Below are positions 11,598 to 22,424 of a stretch of DNA of 25,794 bases, piece after piece; position 1 is the first letter of the stretch, and each line of letters begins with the position of its first letter. The translations under genes were made by a program, and so were the position numbers. The notes under the pieces were generated by a model. That model searched no databases. It was not told the DNA's origin and saw only the letters and a list, made by a program, of their open reading frames with translations. Origin of the DNA: Acanthamoeba lenticulata (taxonomy: Eukaryota > Discosea > Longamoebia > Acanthamoebidae); contig NAVB01000787.1 of NCBI GenBank assembly GCA_002179805.1, positions 1 through 25,794 on the forward strand. Reading direction: 5' to 3'.

Positions 11598-11976
11598 CTC
11601 GCTCAAACACAACAGCACAAGCGCGGACTTTGGGCCGAGAACATTTCTGACTTCATTTCTGTTGACCTTTTCTCCGCTCTCCAAAAAGCTTTGTGTTGTG
11701 GGCAACAAGAGCAGAGTGCTCCTCCTCGCTTTACTGCTGATGCATCTAACCACGAACGCGTGGCGGCTCACACCAAGGAAAAAGCAGGACCAAAGCCCTC
11801 CGTTCCCGCGCTATTGATCGTATTGGCTTGTTGCGTTTTCGGGCGGAGGGCGCTCCTCCGCCTGTCTGCAGCCTTCTCCTACTCTACCCACCACTCTCTT
11901 CCGTTCTTCACACCTTCCTCTCCACGTACACAAAGACGCTCCTGGTTGGTCTATGCGGCGTCGACGAAGGGGTGTT
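11598..11976. other. Intergenic region between lyase and EF-hand genes
   Basis: These 379 nt hold the lyase 5' region and the 3' end of the EF-hand gene, both on the minus strand. The lyase frame stays open for 58 codons upstream of its ATG but has no other ATG there and shows no family similarity. The plus strand is rich in TC near 11865-11935. No further gene is supported. Confidence 0.45.
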
Positions 11977-12995
11977 CTAGTTCTTCTTGCCCTGCCGCTC
12001 GGCGTAGAGCTTAGCGTGCTCGAGCGACCTCCTGTGGAGGTCACCGGCGCCTGGCGCCACCGTGATGGCAGGGTGGGCATCCACTTGTTTCTGCACAACC
12101 TTCCTGAGCTGCTCGTCGATCTTGTCCTGCAGAGCCTGCTTATTCAACATTTCCTACAAGTATCGAACCAAGAGCCAGAGTTAGCGCGATCGTAGGGAGA
12201 AGGAGAAGAGGGAAAGAAAAGAACAACTTCTTCCTCTTAAAGCTTTGTTGAAGTGGAAAGAAGATTGAGAAGAAGTGGGAAGGAGCGGTTTCAACACTCG
12301 TCTGCCGCTCTTGCTCTTCTTACACCCGTAGAATCAATAGGAAGGGAAGGGAGTGGAGTGAGGTGGAGAAGAAGAAAGAAGCGCACCTTGGGGATTTCAC
12401 CGCCGAACTTGGCCTGCTGCAGTCGCATCTTCATCTCCTTCAGAGTAGGCATGGCGTTTTGGATGGCGCCCATAGCCTTGAGCTTCATCGACTTGTGAAA
12501 ATCGATCCATGCCTTCAGAGCGCCAAAGCAGAGGATAGAGAAGACGTGAACAGAAAAGCGTAGCGCAGTCAAGTGTCAGAAGAAGACCAAGAGATCGATG
12601 GAAGCTAGATAATCGCTCTATCCGGGCAAGAAAAAGCGTACCTTTCGGTCAATCTTGGAGCGCTCCTCGGGCGACAGAACACCGTCACCGTCAAGGTCAA
12701 AGGCCTGGAGCATGACATGGGTGAGGGGGCCCTTGCCGCTGTGCTCCAGGTTAACAGTAGTGTCCCCCATCATGGGGTTTCGGACTTGAATTCCTGGGGC
12801 CTCGTCGGCCATCCGCTTCAACATCTCACTCTGAGCGTTCACTTGCTCGTCCTCATCCGCAGCCAAGAGGGCGGCTTCATCGGCTTTGGAGTCTTCCGAC
12901 CAGAAGCCGTCCAGCACCGAGGCGGCGGAACCGACGGTGGTGAAGAAGGTGATAGTACACCCCACCACCAAGATGAAGAGAAGAAGCCGGGACAT
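11977..12995 (-). CDS. Secreted or ER-lumenal protein with one EF-hand
   Basis: Three exons (12995-12642, 12512-12387, 12153-11977), all in phase 0, give 218 residues. Residues 1-25 form a signal peptide (MSRLLLFILVVGCTITFFTTVGSAA). An acidic Ala/Glu/Asp-rich region follows. At about 100-111 there is a canonical calcium loop, DLDGDGVLSPEE, with Asp at positions 1, 3 and 5 and Glu at 12. The rest (119-218) is charged, helical and Lys/Gln-rich (KSMKLKAMGA, DEQLRKVVQKQ), ending in ERQGKKN with no KDEL-type retention signal. I do not recognise the family; a lone EF-hand usually pairs with another in a dimer. Its start faces the PH-patatin gene across about 313 nt, so the two may share a divergent promoter. 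Confidence 0.8.
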
Positions 12996-13308
12996 CCCTG
13001 TCGATCTCTGCGTGGTCCGCACAGTCTCGCACGCTCCCCAGGCTTTCCCTCTCGGTCGTCGTAAAAAAGCCCTTTTTTTGTTCCTTCGCGAAAAGGTGTC
13101 AGGCCATTGGGGGAATAAACGCCGGCTCATAGCCAACATTCCAGCACCTGGCTCGCGCAAATTCGACACACGTTGGGATTTCCGTCGACATTGCACACCC
13201 GCAATCACGAGTGTTAAACACCCGAGCTTGACCCCATCCGCAGATAGCCCAGCTGAAGGAAGAAGGCCGAGCGCAGCTGGCCTGTGGTGGTGGCCCGACA
13301 GCGCGGTA
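12996..13308. promoter_or_regulatory. Divergent promoter region (EF-hand gene / PH-patatin gene)
   Basis: The two ATGs point away from each other with 313 nt between them, so both promoters must lie here or in 5' UTR introns. The plus-strand frame stays open across most of it but lacks family resemblance, so I treat it as non-coding. No clear TATA box is seen. Confidence 0.45.
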
Positions 13309-16300
13309 ATGGAGGCAGTAGCGTCAACGGCCGGCACGGCTGCAGCGCTTGTGGGCACACAGGAAGGCAAGGAGGTCGATAATGGTATACAGCACGACAC
13401 TCGTAAGGACGACACAAAGTCGGGGCGACGTCGCAGCTGCGATGAAGAGGAAGAAAGAAGTCAGGACAAGAAGAACAGCAAAAGCGAAAGCGACAGAGAA
13501 AGAACGAAGGGGGGCGATGGCGCACGGGCTGGCACGCCCTCAGCCTCGCCACGCGTTAAAGCACGCACGGCGGCCCTACCGGCTTTGACTCTTTCGAACT
13601 TGACGCAAGGGGGGAGCAAGGACAAGGACAAAGAGACCAAGAAAAAGAAGAAGGGCAGCTGGCGACAGCTTGCTCGTGTAAAGAAGCTGCCCGACGAATC
13701 TGAAAGCAGCATCGAACTGGCCACAGATGACAATCAAGAGATTGGTGCACATGAAAAGGTAACCCCTCCTCTAACGGTCCTCCATCTTCACGCGCCCTGC
13801 CAGCGCTTGCCGTCTCATTCATGGTCTCTTTTTTATCCGAAATTTTTAACCCCCGTGCGTTCTTGTTGCTGTTGTGCCGCTTAGGCGCAGGAGGAGAAGC
13901 TCAGGTGCGTATGTGGGCTGCTGATGCCCTCTCTTGTTACAACGGACCGCGACAAGATGGGCACCGCCCTGTTGCAACTCGAGCCCGCACACCTTCTTTT
14001 CGCGAGGCTCCACTTCAAGGGTGGCGGCAGGCGCTTGGCCATTGATGGCTGGGAGGAGGACAGAGTCAGCGTGCCCAAGTTCATCTTTGCCGACGTGGAG
14101 GTGCTGCTCTGCTTCTTTTTCAGCCCCATCATCTTGCACGTGTCTTCTTCAGCTCGTCTCCTCACCTCCCCGCTAGGCCTACCCGTTCAACCTGATGTTG
14201 AAGGAATACGGGTTCAATAACTGGCCTGCAATGCCTTCCATGCCCTCACCTAGAGGCAACACCAAGGACAAAGGTGTGGTCCCAGTCTCGACTGTGCGTG
14301 TAGCATGTGTGTAGAGAGTGGCTCAATCTTGGTGGGCGTGTAGAAGGGGACAGCTACCGTCTGGCCGCGATGGAATGCGAACAGACCGCTGCGTGGCTTC
14401 GGCACATGCAGCCCAAACCTCGTCACTCGCCTGGCACCCCGTCCCGCGACTCTGGCTCAAAGGCAACCGCCGTCATCCATTTCATTTTACATTTCCCTCT
14501 TTCTTTCCCTTTCCTTTGTTTTGTTTTCATATTTATTTATTTTCTTTTCTTTTGTTTTAGACGCCCACGCGAGCAGGCCATGGCTTCGGCCCGGTGAAGC
14601 ATGACTTCCTCTGGTTGCAGCGAAAGGAGCACACATGGAGCCGCTACTTCTGCGTGTCCAGCGGTGACTACTTCGAGTGGTATATCCTCGGCGCCGTCGT
14701 ACGTGCCATCCCCTTTCCTCTCTACCAAAGCCCTCTACGTGGCTTGTGGCCTCATGTCATCGTCGTGTCGACAAGAAATCGATCCCGCTCGAGTCGGTGG
14801 TGGCGGTGGAACGCGGCCGCAAAGTGGAGACGCTACGCATGGGCCGCTCCGAGTCCAAGATCAAGCGCAACGTCATCCGCAGCTACACGGCGTGGGTCAG
14901 CGTCACATGGAAGAACGAGTACGGCTTCGAGAACACGGTTCGCTTCTACTTCCCCACCGACGACGAGGCCGCCGCCTGGCAGGAGCCCCTCGCGCGCTTC
15001 ACGGCCAACGCGGCCGCAAACACGACCGCCGCCGCCGCGGCCGAGGCCGGCGACACCGCCAGCGCGACTGGCGGCGGGCTGATCCACTCCTCGCCCGCGC
15101 GTGTCCGCATCAACGCGTCGCCCACCAAGGCCGAGCAGCAGCAGCAGCAGCAGCAGGACGGCGAGGCGGCTGCGTCGACCTCCCCGCCGGTCTCCCCGCG
15201 GCGCGTTGTCGCGTCGTCGGCGACGCCATCGGCCTCGCCGGCGCCACCATCAGCCGTGTCGACACCAATGTCGACACCGACAGCGGCGTCGTCGTCATCA
15301 TCGTCGACGCCCATGTCAGCGAGCGCGCCGCAAAAGAAGACGCGGCGGTCCAACTCGATGGGCCCAGCGGAGGACCGCAAGTGGACGGAGCTCATGCCGC
15401 GCATGCTCCGCCGGGAGAGCTACAGCGTCACGAGCCAGCAGGAGGTCGAGCATCCGCCCCAGCCGGGCGCGGGCGACAGCGAGCGGGACGAGGCCGTGGC
15501 TGAAGAGGCGCTCGCGAGCACCTTGTCCAGGTCCTTCCTCGACCTCCGCCTGTACGTTGACTTCCTCTTTCTCATCCTCCATTTTCTTTTTCTTTTCTCT
15601 CAGCTGACGTCTGCTCGCAGGCCGTCGCCCAACTTCAACTTCTCCTCGACTTGGCTACAGACGGTGATGGAGAACCGCAAATCGAACAAGTGCGCCCAGT
15701 CGCCGTTGTCGTTGTCGTTGTTGTTGTGGAAGCCTGTTTGATGACCGTGTGGTGGTGCAGGTACCGCAAGTTCGCGGTGGAGGACCTCGACCCCTACTCG
15801 GCCTACGACAAAAGCGACGGCAAAATGCGCTTCTTTGCTCGTACGCCTCCTTCTTCGAGTTTCCTTCATTTAATTCACTATTAATCTATAATGTTGGTTC
15901 ACGGCGCATGTCCTTGTCCTCTTCTCTTCTTGCTCGTGCTTCGCGCGGTGCAGCAGCGGCTTCGGTGAAAGATCCGGCCTTTAATCGATGTACGTCGTTA
16001 CAACGCCGCCTTCACCATCACCTAATCTGGCTCACGCGTGCAACGTTGCCCTTCTCGCCCGTTCTTAGCGCTGCAGCTGCGCAACATGATCCGCGGGTTC
16101 GTGGAGCGCGCCAACAACGAGACCGGCAAGACGCCCTGTACGGTCCCTGCCCGACGTCCGTCCTCTCCCTCTGTCCCGCATGGCCTCTGACGTGTCGTTT
16201 GTTCATTGGCGCGCGCCAGTTGGGAACTACATTCCGCTCCAGTGGCCGCGTGATGCCGACCGGTCGCCCCGTCGGGCCGTCACCGGCGCCGAGCCGGTGG

Positions 16301-18151
16301 CCGCCGTCTCGGCTGGCGAGTCGCCCGGACGACCGGCAGAGAACGGCGGCCGGCAGGCCGGGCCCGACGAGGCACCGTCGGCCGGGCCGAGCCCAGAGGC
16401 CGACCAGACCACCAAAGGCCAGCGGCCCTTCTTCATCCTCTGCCTCGACGGCGGTGGCCTCAAGAGCATTCTCGAAGCCACCATCCTCGAGCGGTACCGT
16501 TTGCCCTCTCGAGACAGTTTAAGGTGGCCGACGTGGCACGAAACGAGGCATTGCTGACATTCCACTCCAGGCTGGTGGCCGTGTTTCCTGACCTGCTGGA
16601 GCGAGTGAACCTGTTTGCTGGCGTGTCGGGCGGCTCCATGCTCTGCGCCTGTCTGGCCGCCGGCCGCTCGGCAATGTTCATCCGGACGATGATGGAGGGG
16701 ATCATGCCGCACTTGGTCGAGGGCGAGCGCACGATGAACACGGTGGCCGGCTTCGGCATGAAGAAGGCCAAGTACACCCACGCGGCCATGCGCATCTGCG
16801 GCGAGGAGGTCTCGGACTCTTCAGACTCGACGTCCTCTTGCTCTCGCTTGATGTGCGCGCTTGGCTCACATGCGCGTGTGGGGTCCTGTGGGCAGATCCT
16901 GAACGGGATCAAGATGGGCGAACTGCCCAAGCAGCTGATGATCACGTCCTTCCTGCTCGATAACGTGGAGATCATGCGCGAGGGCGACGACCGCACGTGG
17001 CTCGCCCGCGCTTACCACAACGTCCCGCTCGTCCACGACAATGCGCGTACGTGGGAGGCGCGCATGCTTCACATTCCTTCTGGGCTGTTGGTGCTGACGT
17101 CATCATCATCATTGCCACAACCGTCAGATGAAGAAGAAGACCAGCGAAGCGTGCTCGAGACTCCCGTCTGGGAGTACGTGTTGGGTTCCTCGTCTGCGCC
17201 GTCCTTCTTTCCCTCCTACAACAGGGTACGCGTGTGCGTGTGTCCGGGTATGTATGTTTGTTGCTGACGCGTCGTGTGGGGCATTTACAGCATGTGGACG
17301 GGGGCGTGGTGGCCAACAACCCGTCGCTGACGGCGGCCATCACGGTGACGGGCCTCAAGGCCAAGCACCGCCAGCCCATGGAGAACCTGCGCATCCTCTC
17401 GCTGGGCACCGGCACCGTCCGCAAGTACATCAACGTGCGTCCCTCCGTTTCTCTGCCCTGAGACCTGCATCGAAGCACAACAAAGCCCTTCTTCATCTTG
17501 CAGCTGATGATGATGGTGTAACGAGCAGGGCGACCAGCACGACTGGGGCTTGCTCAAGTGGGGCCCCAAGCTGACCGAGGTGCTCTTCGGGGCGGCCAAC
17601 AATAATGTCGACTTCTTGACCCACCTCATGCTGGGCCCCTACTACCACCGCCTCGACCCGCACATGGAGGAGAAGCTCCCCATGGTAGCCCTCTTCCTCT
17701 CACGCTCCTTTTTGATCATTTAATTTATTCGTCAGAATGCGAAGCATGATAGCTATTGTAAGAATGCTGACAAGCCGTTGGGTGTGCTACGCGCGCGACA
17801 GGATGACCCAACGATCGCGCTGAAGCTGGTGGAACTGGGCCGGAGCATCGTCTTGGACGACACCATCGCGTGGATCCGCACGCACATCTATGACCAGCCG
17901 CCAGACAGCGGCACTATGCCAATGGAGACAACCTCAACGACCACGCCAACAACAACAAAAGAGGGCAAGCCCCGCGAAGCGGCGCTGCTCAAGACCCCTG
18001 AAGACGGCTGGAAGAAGAAGCGGCGACGCAGCTGGCGCCTCCCGCGGCGGCGGAAGGGCGCCCTCTTAACCTCGCCTCGTGGCAGCGATGACGATGTCGA
18101 CGAGGATGAAGGCGAGGTCGAGGAGGAGGTCGAGGAGGAGAGCGATGCCGA

Positions 18152-18182
<31 letters not shown>

Positions 18183-19033
18183 TGCCACGATGACGATGAC
18201 GAGGCCGACGATGACGGCGAAGTCGACGATGACGAAGACGAGGACGAGGAGGACGAGAGCGCCAAGCGGCTCAAGCGCGTGCGGCGGCTGTGGACCAAGC
18301 GCCGGGCCAAGAGCGACCTGAGCCAGAAGGTGGCCACGCGTGGGCCCCACCGCGGCGTGCACACCGTGGGCGACGTCGTCGTGAGCCTCGCCCTCGCATC
18401 CCAGGTCACCCCCGAGGGCGAGTCCGCGGACCAGCCGACCAGCCTGACCGAAGACGCCGACGAGCACAAGTCGCTCAGCTTCACCGACGCCAGCGCCATC
18501 ATCAAGAGCGAGAAGGTTCTCCCGCGAGCTGCTTGGCATTCTTTGTCGTGATCGTATCGTGTCATGCTGACGTGGCACGGCTGCAGGAGTCACTGACGCT
18601 GTTCAGCGACGCGCGACGGCGCGCGAAGAAGATCAAGATGAAGCCCTTCTCCGGCAAGCTCAAGCGCCGGTCCAATCGCGACAGCAAGCAGGAGAGGGAG
18701 AAGGACGCGCTGTCCGCCATGGCCAAGAAGAGCGCGTCGTTCACCATCGCGACGAACTCGTGGTCGTCGCGGGCCATGTGGAACCGGCGGGCCTCGTCCA
18801 GCAGCGAAGGCGAAGAGGACGAGGACGACGCGCACCAGCACCAACAACAACAGCCTACGGCGGCGTCGTCGCCTCAACAGGCCCACGGCGGACGTGGCAG
18901 CGGGAAGACCCAAGGCCGGTCGGCTTACCATCAACATCATCACCACCACCCTCAGGAAGATGACGACGAGGATGAGGGCGGGGGCTTGGAGAAGGCCACA
19001 AACATCCTCAAGTCCATCTTTGGCCTCCACTGA
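13309..19033 (+). CDS. PH-domain patatin-like phospholipase, about 1,379 residues
   Basis: Sixteen exons: 13309-13758, 13885-14100, 14177-14293, 14561-14698, 14776-15551, 15621-15689, 15761-15840, 16069-16137, 16220-16493, 16571-16808, 16896-17046, 17128-17225, 17291-17434, 17526-17684, 17802-18515, 18587-19033; all phases agree. The N-terminus is charged and disordered. About 270-385 is PH-like (HDFLWLQRKEHTWSRYF, strands, then a final helix ending WQEPLARF), likely binding phosphoinositides. A Ser/Pro/Gln linker follows. The patatin lipase core has the oxyanion motif LDGGGLKS (about 714), nucleophile motif GVSGGS (about 747) and catalytic Asp in HVDGGVVANNP (about 895), so the Ser-Asp dyad is intact. 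It should release fatty acids from phospholipids. The last 400 residues are low-complexity: acidic D/E runs, a Gly9 run, basic KKRRRSW patches, Gln and His runs. Exons 8 to 15 are well supported by patatin homology; the extreme N-terminal exon is less certain. Confidence 0.85.
15136..15156 (+). repeat. (CAG)7 microsatellite, coding
   Basis: Seven uninterrupted CAG units encode seven Gln within the PH-patatin linker. Such tracts vary in length between strains. Confidence 0.9.
18153..18179 (+). repeat. (GGC)9 microsatellite, coding
   Basis: Nine uninterrupted GGC units encode Gly9 between two acidic runs in the C-terminal tail of the PH-patatin protein. It is a likely length-polymorphic site. 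Confidence 0.9.
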
Positions 19034-19316
19034 TCCATTATTTATTTATCACCACTACTTATATTTGGCCACACTGTGGCCTGCACTCCTTCATGTACAG
19101 AAGATCTTCTGCATCAGCAAAACACTTGCCTTTCCTCCCCCACAGCGTTGAGGCTCAAACAGAAATATGACTCAACCATTTCTACTCGGGGGCAGACGTG
19201 CGTTGGAAGTGGCGAAGGAAAACGCCAGGGACGATCCTGCGCTATCGCCGAATGGAGCCACTTCCCCGTTTGTGAGCAAACTTGTTGGCGAGTGCATAAA
19301 CCAGACCAGAGTAGAG

Positions 19317-20696
19317 ATGCGCCTCGCCATTAATTCGTGTGCCTGTCTGGCCCTGCTCGCCCTGCTCGCGCTGGGAGCGAGCAACGCCGAGGCAAAGACT
19401 TCGTGGGAGCAACTCGGCACCTACACTTTCGAGAAGTACGTCGTAGAGTTCAACCGAGCCTACGAATCGCAAGCCGAACTCGAATCCCGTCGGGCCATCT
19501 TCGAGTCGCGTTTGTCTGCCATCCTCGCCCACAACCGCGACTCCACGAAAACATGGAAGCAGGGCGTCAATCAACTCACCGATCGCACCGATGCTGAGAT
19601 TCGCCGCCTGCTAGGCTACAACAAGCAAGTCGCTGCCGCACTCGGCCCGCGAGGCGGCCTCGAATGGCAGCCCAACCCGGTGTTGTCCGCGCTCGACAAG
19701 CGCGCACCGGCCCACGTTGATTGGCGCGAAAAGGGCGTCATCTCGCCCGTTAAGGACCAAGGTCCGCCCCACTTCAAGCTTGGCATTTAATTATTGTTTT
19801 TGATCCATTTTACTTTTAAATTGCGAAATCATTTTATTTATTTGGGCTAAACACGTGCATGTGGACATCACCACAGGCCAGTGCGGCTCGTGCTGGACGT
19901 TCGCCTCGACGGAGACGCTCGAGTCCTACTGGGCGCTGGCCACCGGCCAGTTGCCCACCCTGTCCGAGCAGCACATCCTCGACTGCATCCCCAACCCGGA
20001 CCAGTGCGGCGGCTCGGGCGGCTGCGCCGGTGGCACTGCCGAGCTCGTCTACCAGAGCCTCATGCGGGACGGCCCGATGGCCGGTGGCGGCCTCGCCTCC
20101 GAGTGGACTTACCCGTACCGCTCCTACTGGGGCGAGGCCTTCTCGTGCAGCTTCAACGCCACCCGCACGCCTGTTGTGGCCAAGGTCAAGAACTACGTCG
20201 TCCTGCCCTCCAACAAATACCAGCCCGTTCTCGAGGTGCGTTTTTATATTTATTTTTGATGCATTTATTGCTCTACTACTTGATAAAGATGAACAATATG
20301 ATGACAAATGGTAATTGATGATGTCGATGGTGGGGACAGGCCCTGGCCACGACGGGCCCGCTGGCGATCAACGTCGACGCGTCGTCGTGGCACTCCTACG
20401 AGTCAGGCGTTTTTGACGGCTGCAACCAGACGAACCCCGACATCAACCACGTCGTGCAGCTCGTGGGCTACGGCACCGACGAGCACCACGGCGACTACTG
20501 GCTCGTGCGCAACTCGTGGTCGCCCGCGTGGGGCGAGAAGGGCTACATCCGCCTGCGCCGCCGCGCCACGCCCGAGTGCGGCGTCGACCTCAAGCCCTCA
20601 GACGGGACGGGCTGCAAGGGCGGGCCGGCCACCGTGGTCGTGTGCGGCCCGTGCGGCCTCCTCTACGACGTCTCCTACCCCATCGTCGCCGCTTGA
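19317..20696 (+). CDS. Secreted papain-family (C1A) cysteine protease with I29 pro-domain
   Basis: Three exons (19317-19761, 19877-20235, 20340-20696) give 386 residues. The start at 19317 opens directly into a signal peptide (MRLAINSCACLALLALLALG, cleavage about 26); the frame is open further upstream but that extension is not protein-like. Residues about 36-100 form the inhibitory pro-region (FEKYVVEFNRAYES, ERFNIN-like spacing, GVNQLTDRTDAE). The mature enzyme starts near PAHVDWREKG. The active site is intact: QCGSCWTFAS (oxyanion Gln and catalytic Cys, formed across the exon 1/2 junction), INHVVQLVGYG (catalytic His) and RNSWSPAWGEKGYIRL (Asn). Several extra Cys lie near the end (CGVD, GCKGG, VCGPCG), a tail seen in some protist cathepsins. 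Likely lysosomal/phagosomal or secreted. It converges with the DUF4397-like gene, with 158 nt between the stops. Confidence 0.93.
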
Positions 20697-20854
20697 AAAG
20701 CCAAAAAGGCAAACAAAACGTGTTCATAATGTGTCGACGTAAATGCCGCACCTAGACCTCCCAGTTGCTCCCAAAAGAGAGAGAACAAAAAAGGGCTAGA
20801 ACAAGCGCAAAAGGAAAAACTATCAAAAAACAGATACAACGCGAGCTCAGCTGC

Positions 20855-21908
20855 TTACAAGAGGATGCACCCAGTGGTCGGCTCGTATCTCGGGGTGTTG
20901 TCAGTGTAGGAGAGACGCAAGGAGGCCACGTCAGGAGTGCCCAGGGAAGCACCAAGGGCGAAGACGTCAAAGATAGTGCCGGCGCCGATGGTGGCGTTGG
21001 TAATCTCGACATCTGTGAGGCAGCAAAGCTCAGCGTCAACATCGTCCTCATCACCACCAAAAGGGAGAGGAGCCACATACTGTTTCCGCCGGCAAGGTTG
21101 GTGACGTAGGGGTTAACGAGCGGACCCAAGGTGTCCATCAGGGCAGGGTTGAAGTTGTAGATGCCAGCGCTGAGCTCAGGGTACTCCATAGCAGTCTTGG
21201 GGTAGAGGATGCTGAGGCGAGCCTCATCGACGGAGGGAGCATTGGGGTGGAAGATCCTGAGGTCGATCACGGCCGCAGTGTCCGAGAGGCGGTACCACTT
21301 GCCACGGAACTTGCCGGGGTTGGGAGGCTGCATGTTCTCCATGTAGACGAAGGGCGAGACGTTGCTGAGGAACATGCCAGTGGGGCCGGCCACGGTTCCA
21401 GTGATGGCGAAGGTATAGACCTGGCCGGGCTGGATGAACAACTGACGAGTTGTCTGGAGAACGTTCCCGCTGGGGTCAACCGCCGCCAAAGTGATCCGGC
21501 CGGTGGGGATCTGAACGTATTCGGTGATCCCCCTGAAGGGAGCTGAGGAAGAAAAAGGGTTAGAAGCTGGTGGATCCACTCCTGGAGTAGTGTGGAAAGT
21601 GTACTGTCTTGGAAGAACGTGTGGACTGTTCCCTGCCTGGTGGTAAGGCGAAGGGTGACAGGACTGGTGATCACAGGTACGCTAGTAGAGTTACCAACCG
21701 TGTAGCCGTTGACCAGACGAATGTAGGAGGGGCAGGCTTCGAGCTCATCATCAGCCTGTCCGTCGTCATGCCCGCAGTCCGAGCCACCACCACCAGCTCC
21801 CTTGAGGATTCCCTCAAAGTTGAAGTTGATGACAGTGTCCTCAGCTTGGGCGTGGAGGGCCAGCAGGACGAGGGGAAGAACCAAGGCGAGGAGGACAACA
21901 GCTTTCAT
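20855..21908 (-). CDS. Secreted DUF4397-like protein
   Basis: Three exons (21908-21605, 21542-21081, 21012-20855) give 307 residues. Residues 1-22 are a signal peptide (MKAVVLLALVLPLVLLALHA). An acidic/Gly-rich stretch with two Cys follows. Then come two beta-rich units of DUF4397 type: the first starts SYIRLVNGYTVG and runs through TEYVQIPTGRITLAAVDPSG and PGQVYTFAITG; the second starts near AVIDLRIFHPNAPSVDEA and continues with ELSAGIYNF and, after the last intron, VEITNATIGAGTIFDVFALG. The protein ends TGCILL. Intron 1 has a GTACAC donor, TTCTAAC branch-like element and a pyrimidine tract; joining there keeps the beta unit intact. DUF4397 domains are extracellular or wall-associated with unknown function. 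Family assignment is by pattern and is moderate. Confidence 0.78.
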
Positions 21909-21976
21909 GGTGTTGAAGGGCTGTGCGGGAGCTGTCTTCTGTTTGGTTGAAGAAAGAACAGTGAGGTGCGGGCGGG

Positions 21977-22018
21977 CTCACACTATAATATCGACTCACA
22001 TTTTAATCTGGACTCACA
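21977..22018 (-). promoter_or_regulatory. Three CTCACA motifs at exact 18-bp spacing
   Basis: CTCACA (TGTGAG on the gene strand) occurs at 21977-21982, 21995-22000 and 22013-22018, spaced exactly 18 bp. The last two share GACTCACAT. The cluster lies about 70-110 nt upstream of the DUF4397-like ATG, interleaved with AT-rich spacers, which suits an array of binding sites for one factor. Function is inferred. Confidence 0.5.
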
Positions 22019-22023
22019 TATTT

Positions 22024-22038
22024 GGATTGGATTGGATT
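22024..22038. repeat. (GGATT)3 direct repeat
   Basis: Three tandem GGATT units (AATCC on the gene strand) lie next to the CTCACA cluster, about 115-130 nt upstream of the DUF4397-like start. It may be a regulatory element or a short microsatellite. Confidence 0.6.
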
Positions 22039-22424
22039 AGGGGAATTACCAAATCAAACAACGATCATCCGATTCACCTCCAGCGATCACAAAACTACAT
22101 AGCGTGCACATGTCTCAAAAAGCTTACGAGCCAGGCCCCTGATCACGGAAGGCCTTCCGAACCAGATCGAAATTTTCGGAGCTCTGGACCAAGCGGCTGG
22201 TTATTGGCCACATTCAACGAGACCGTTGGGCCGCACCACGACGAGCCTAACGGCAGGGACAGTGGTCACCAACATAAACGATTCCATGACCGTGCAGTAC
22301 TTTATGTAGAGTGTAGAATGCCAGGCGAGTTCCTCGGCTACGCTGTCTACAAGCTTGGAAGCCCTACTTTTGCGCTGGCGTGGAACAAGAAAAAGGCGAC
22401 TGCGGCCAGAAAAAGAAAAAATAA

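Larger units (their letters stand above)
21909..22424. other. Intergenic region upstream of the DUF4397-like gene
   Basis: These 516 nt hold the DUF4397-like promoter on the right of its start and the 3' end of the coiled-coil gene. Two short repeat clusters are listed separately. A plus-strand frame of about 210 codons crosses it, but it runs antisense into exon 1 of the DUF4397-like gene, has mixed composition and shows no domain, so I reject it as a gene. Confidence 0.5.

Noticed and set aside
12618..13415. EF-hand protein with an upstream N-terminal extension in the same open frame
   Set aside because: The extension (to about 13415) overlaps the PH-patatin first exon and would bury the signal peptide; the ATG at 12995 directly precedes a good signal peptide.
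18066..18593. Minus-strand hydrophobic frame (Ala/Val/Leu-rich, membrane-like)
   Set aside because: It is the complement of acidic GAC/GAG/GGC runs in the patatin tail, which automatically reads as Val/Leu/Ala.
19167..19316. N-terminal extension of the cysteine protease frame
   Set aside because: The start at 19317 begins a clean signal peptide, whereas the extra 50 residues have no conserved feature.
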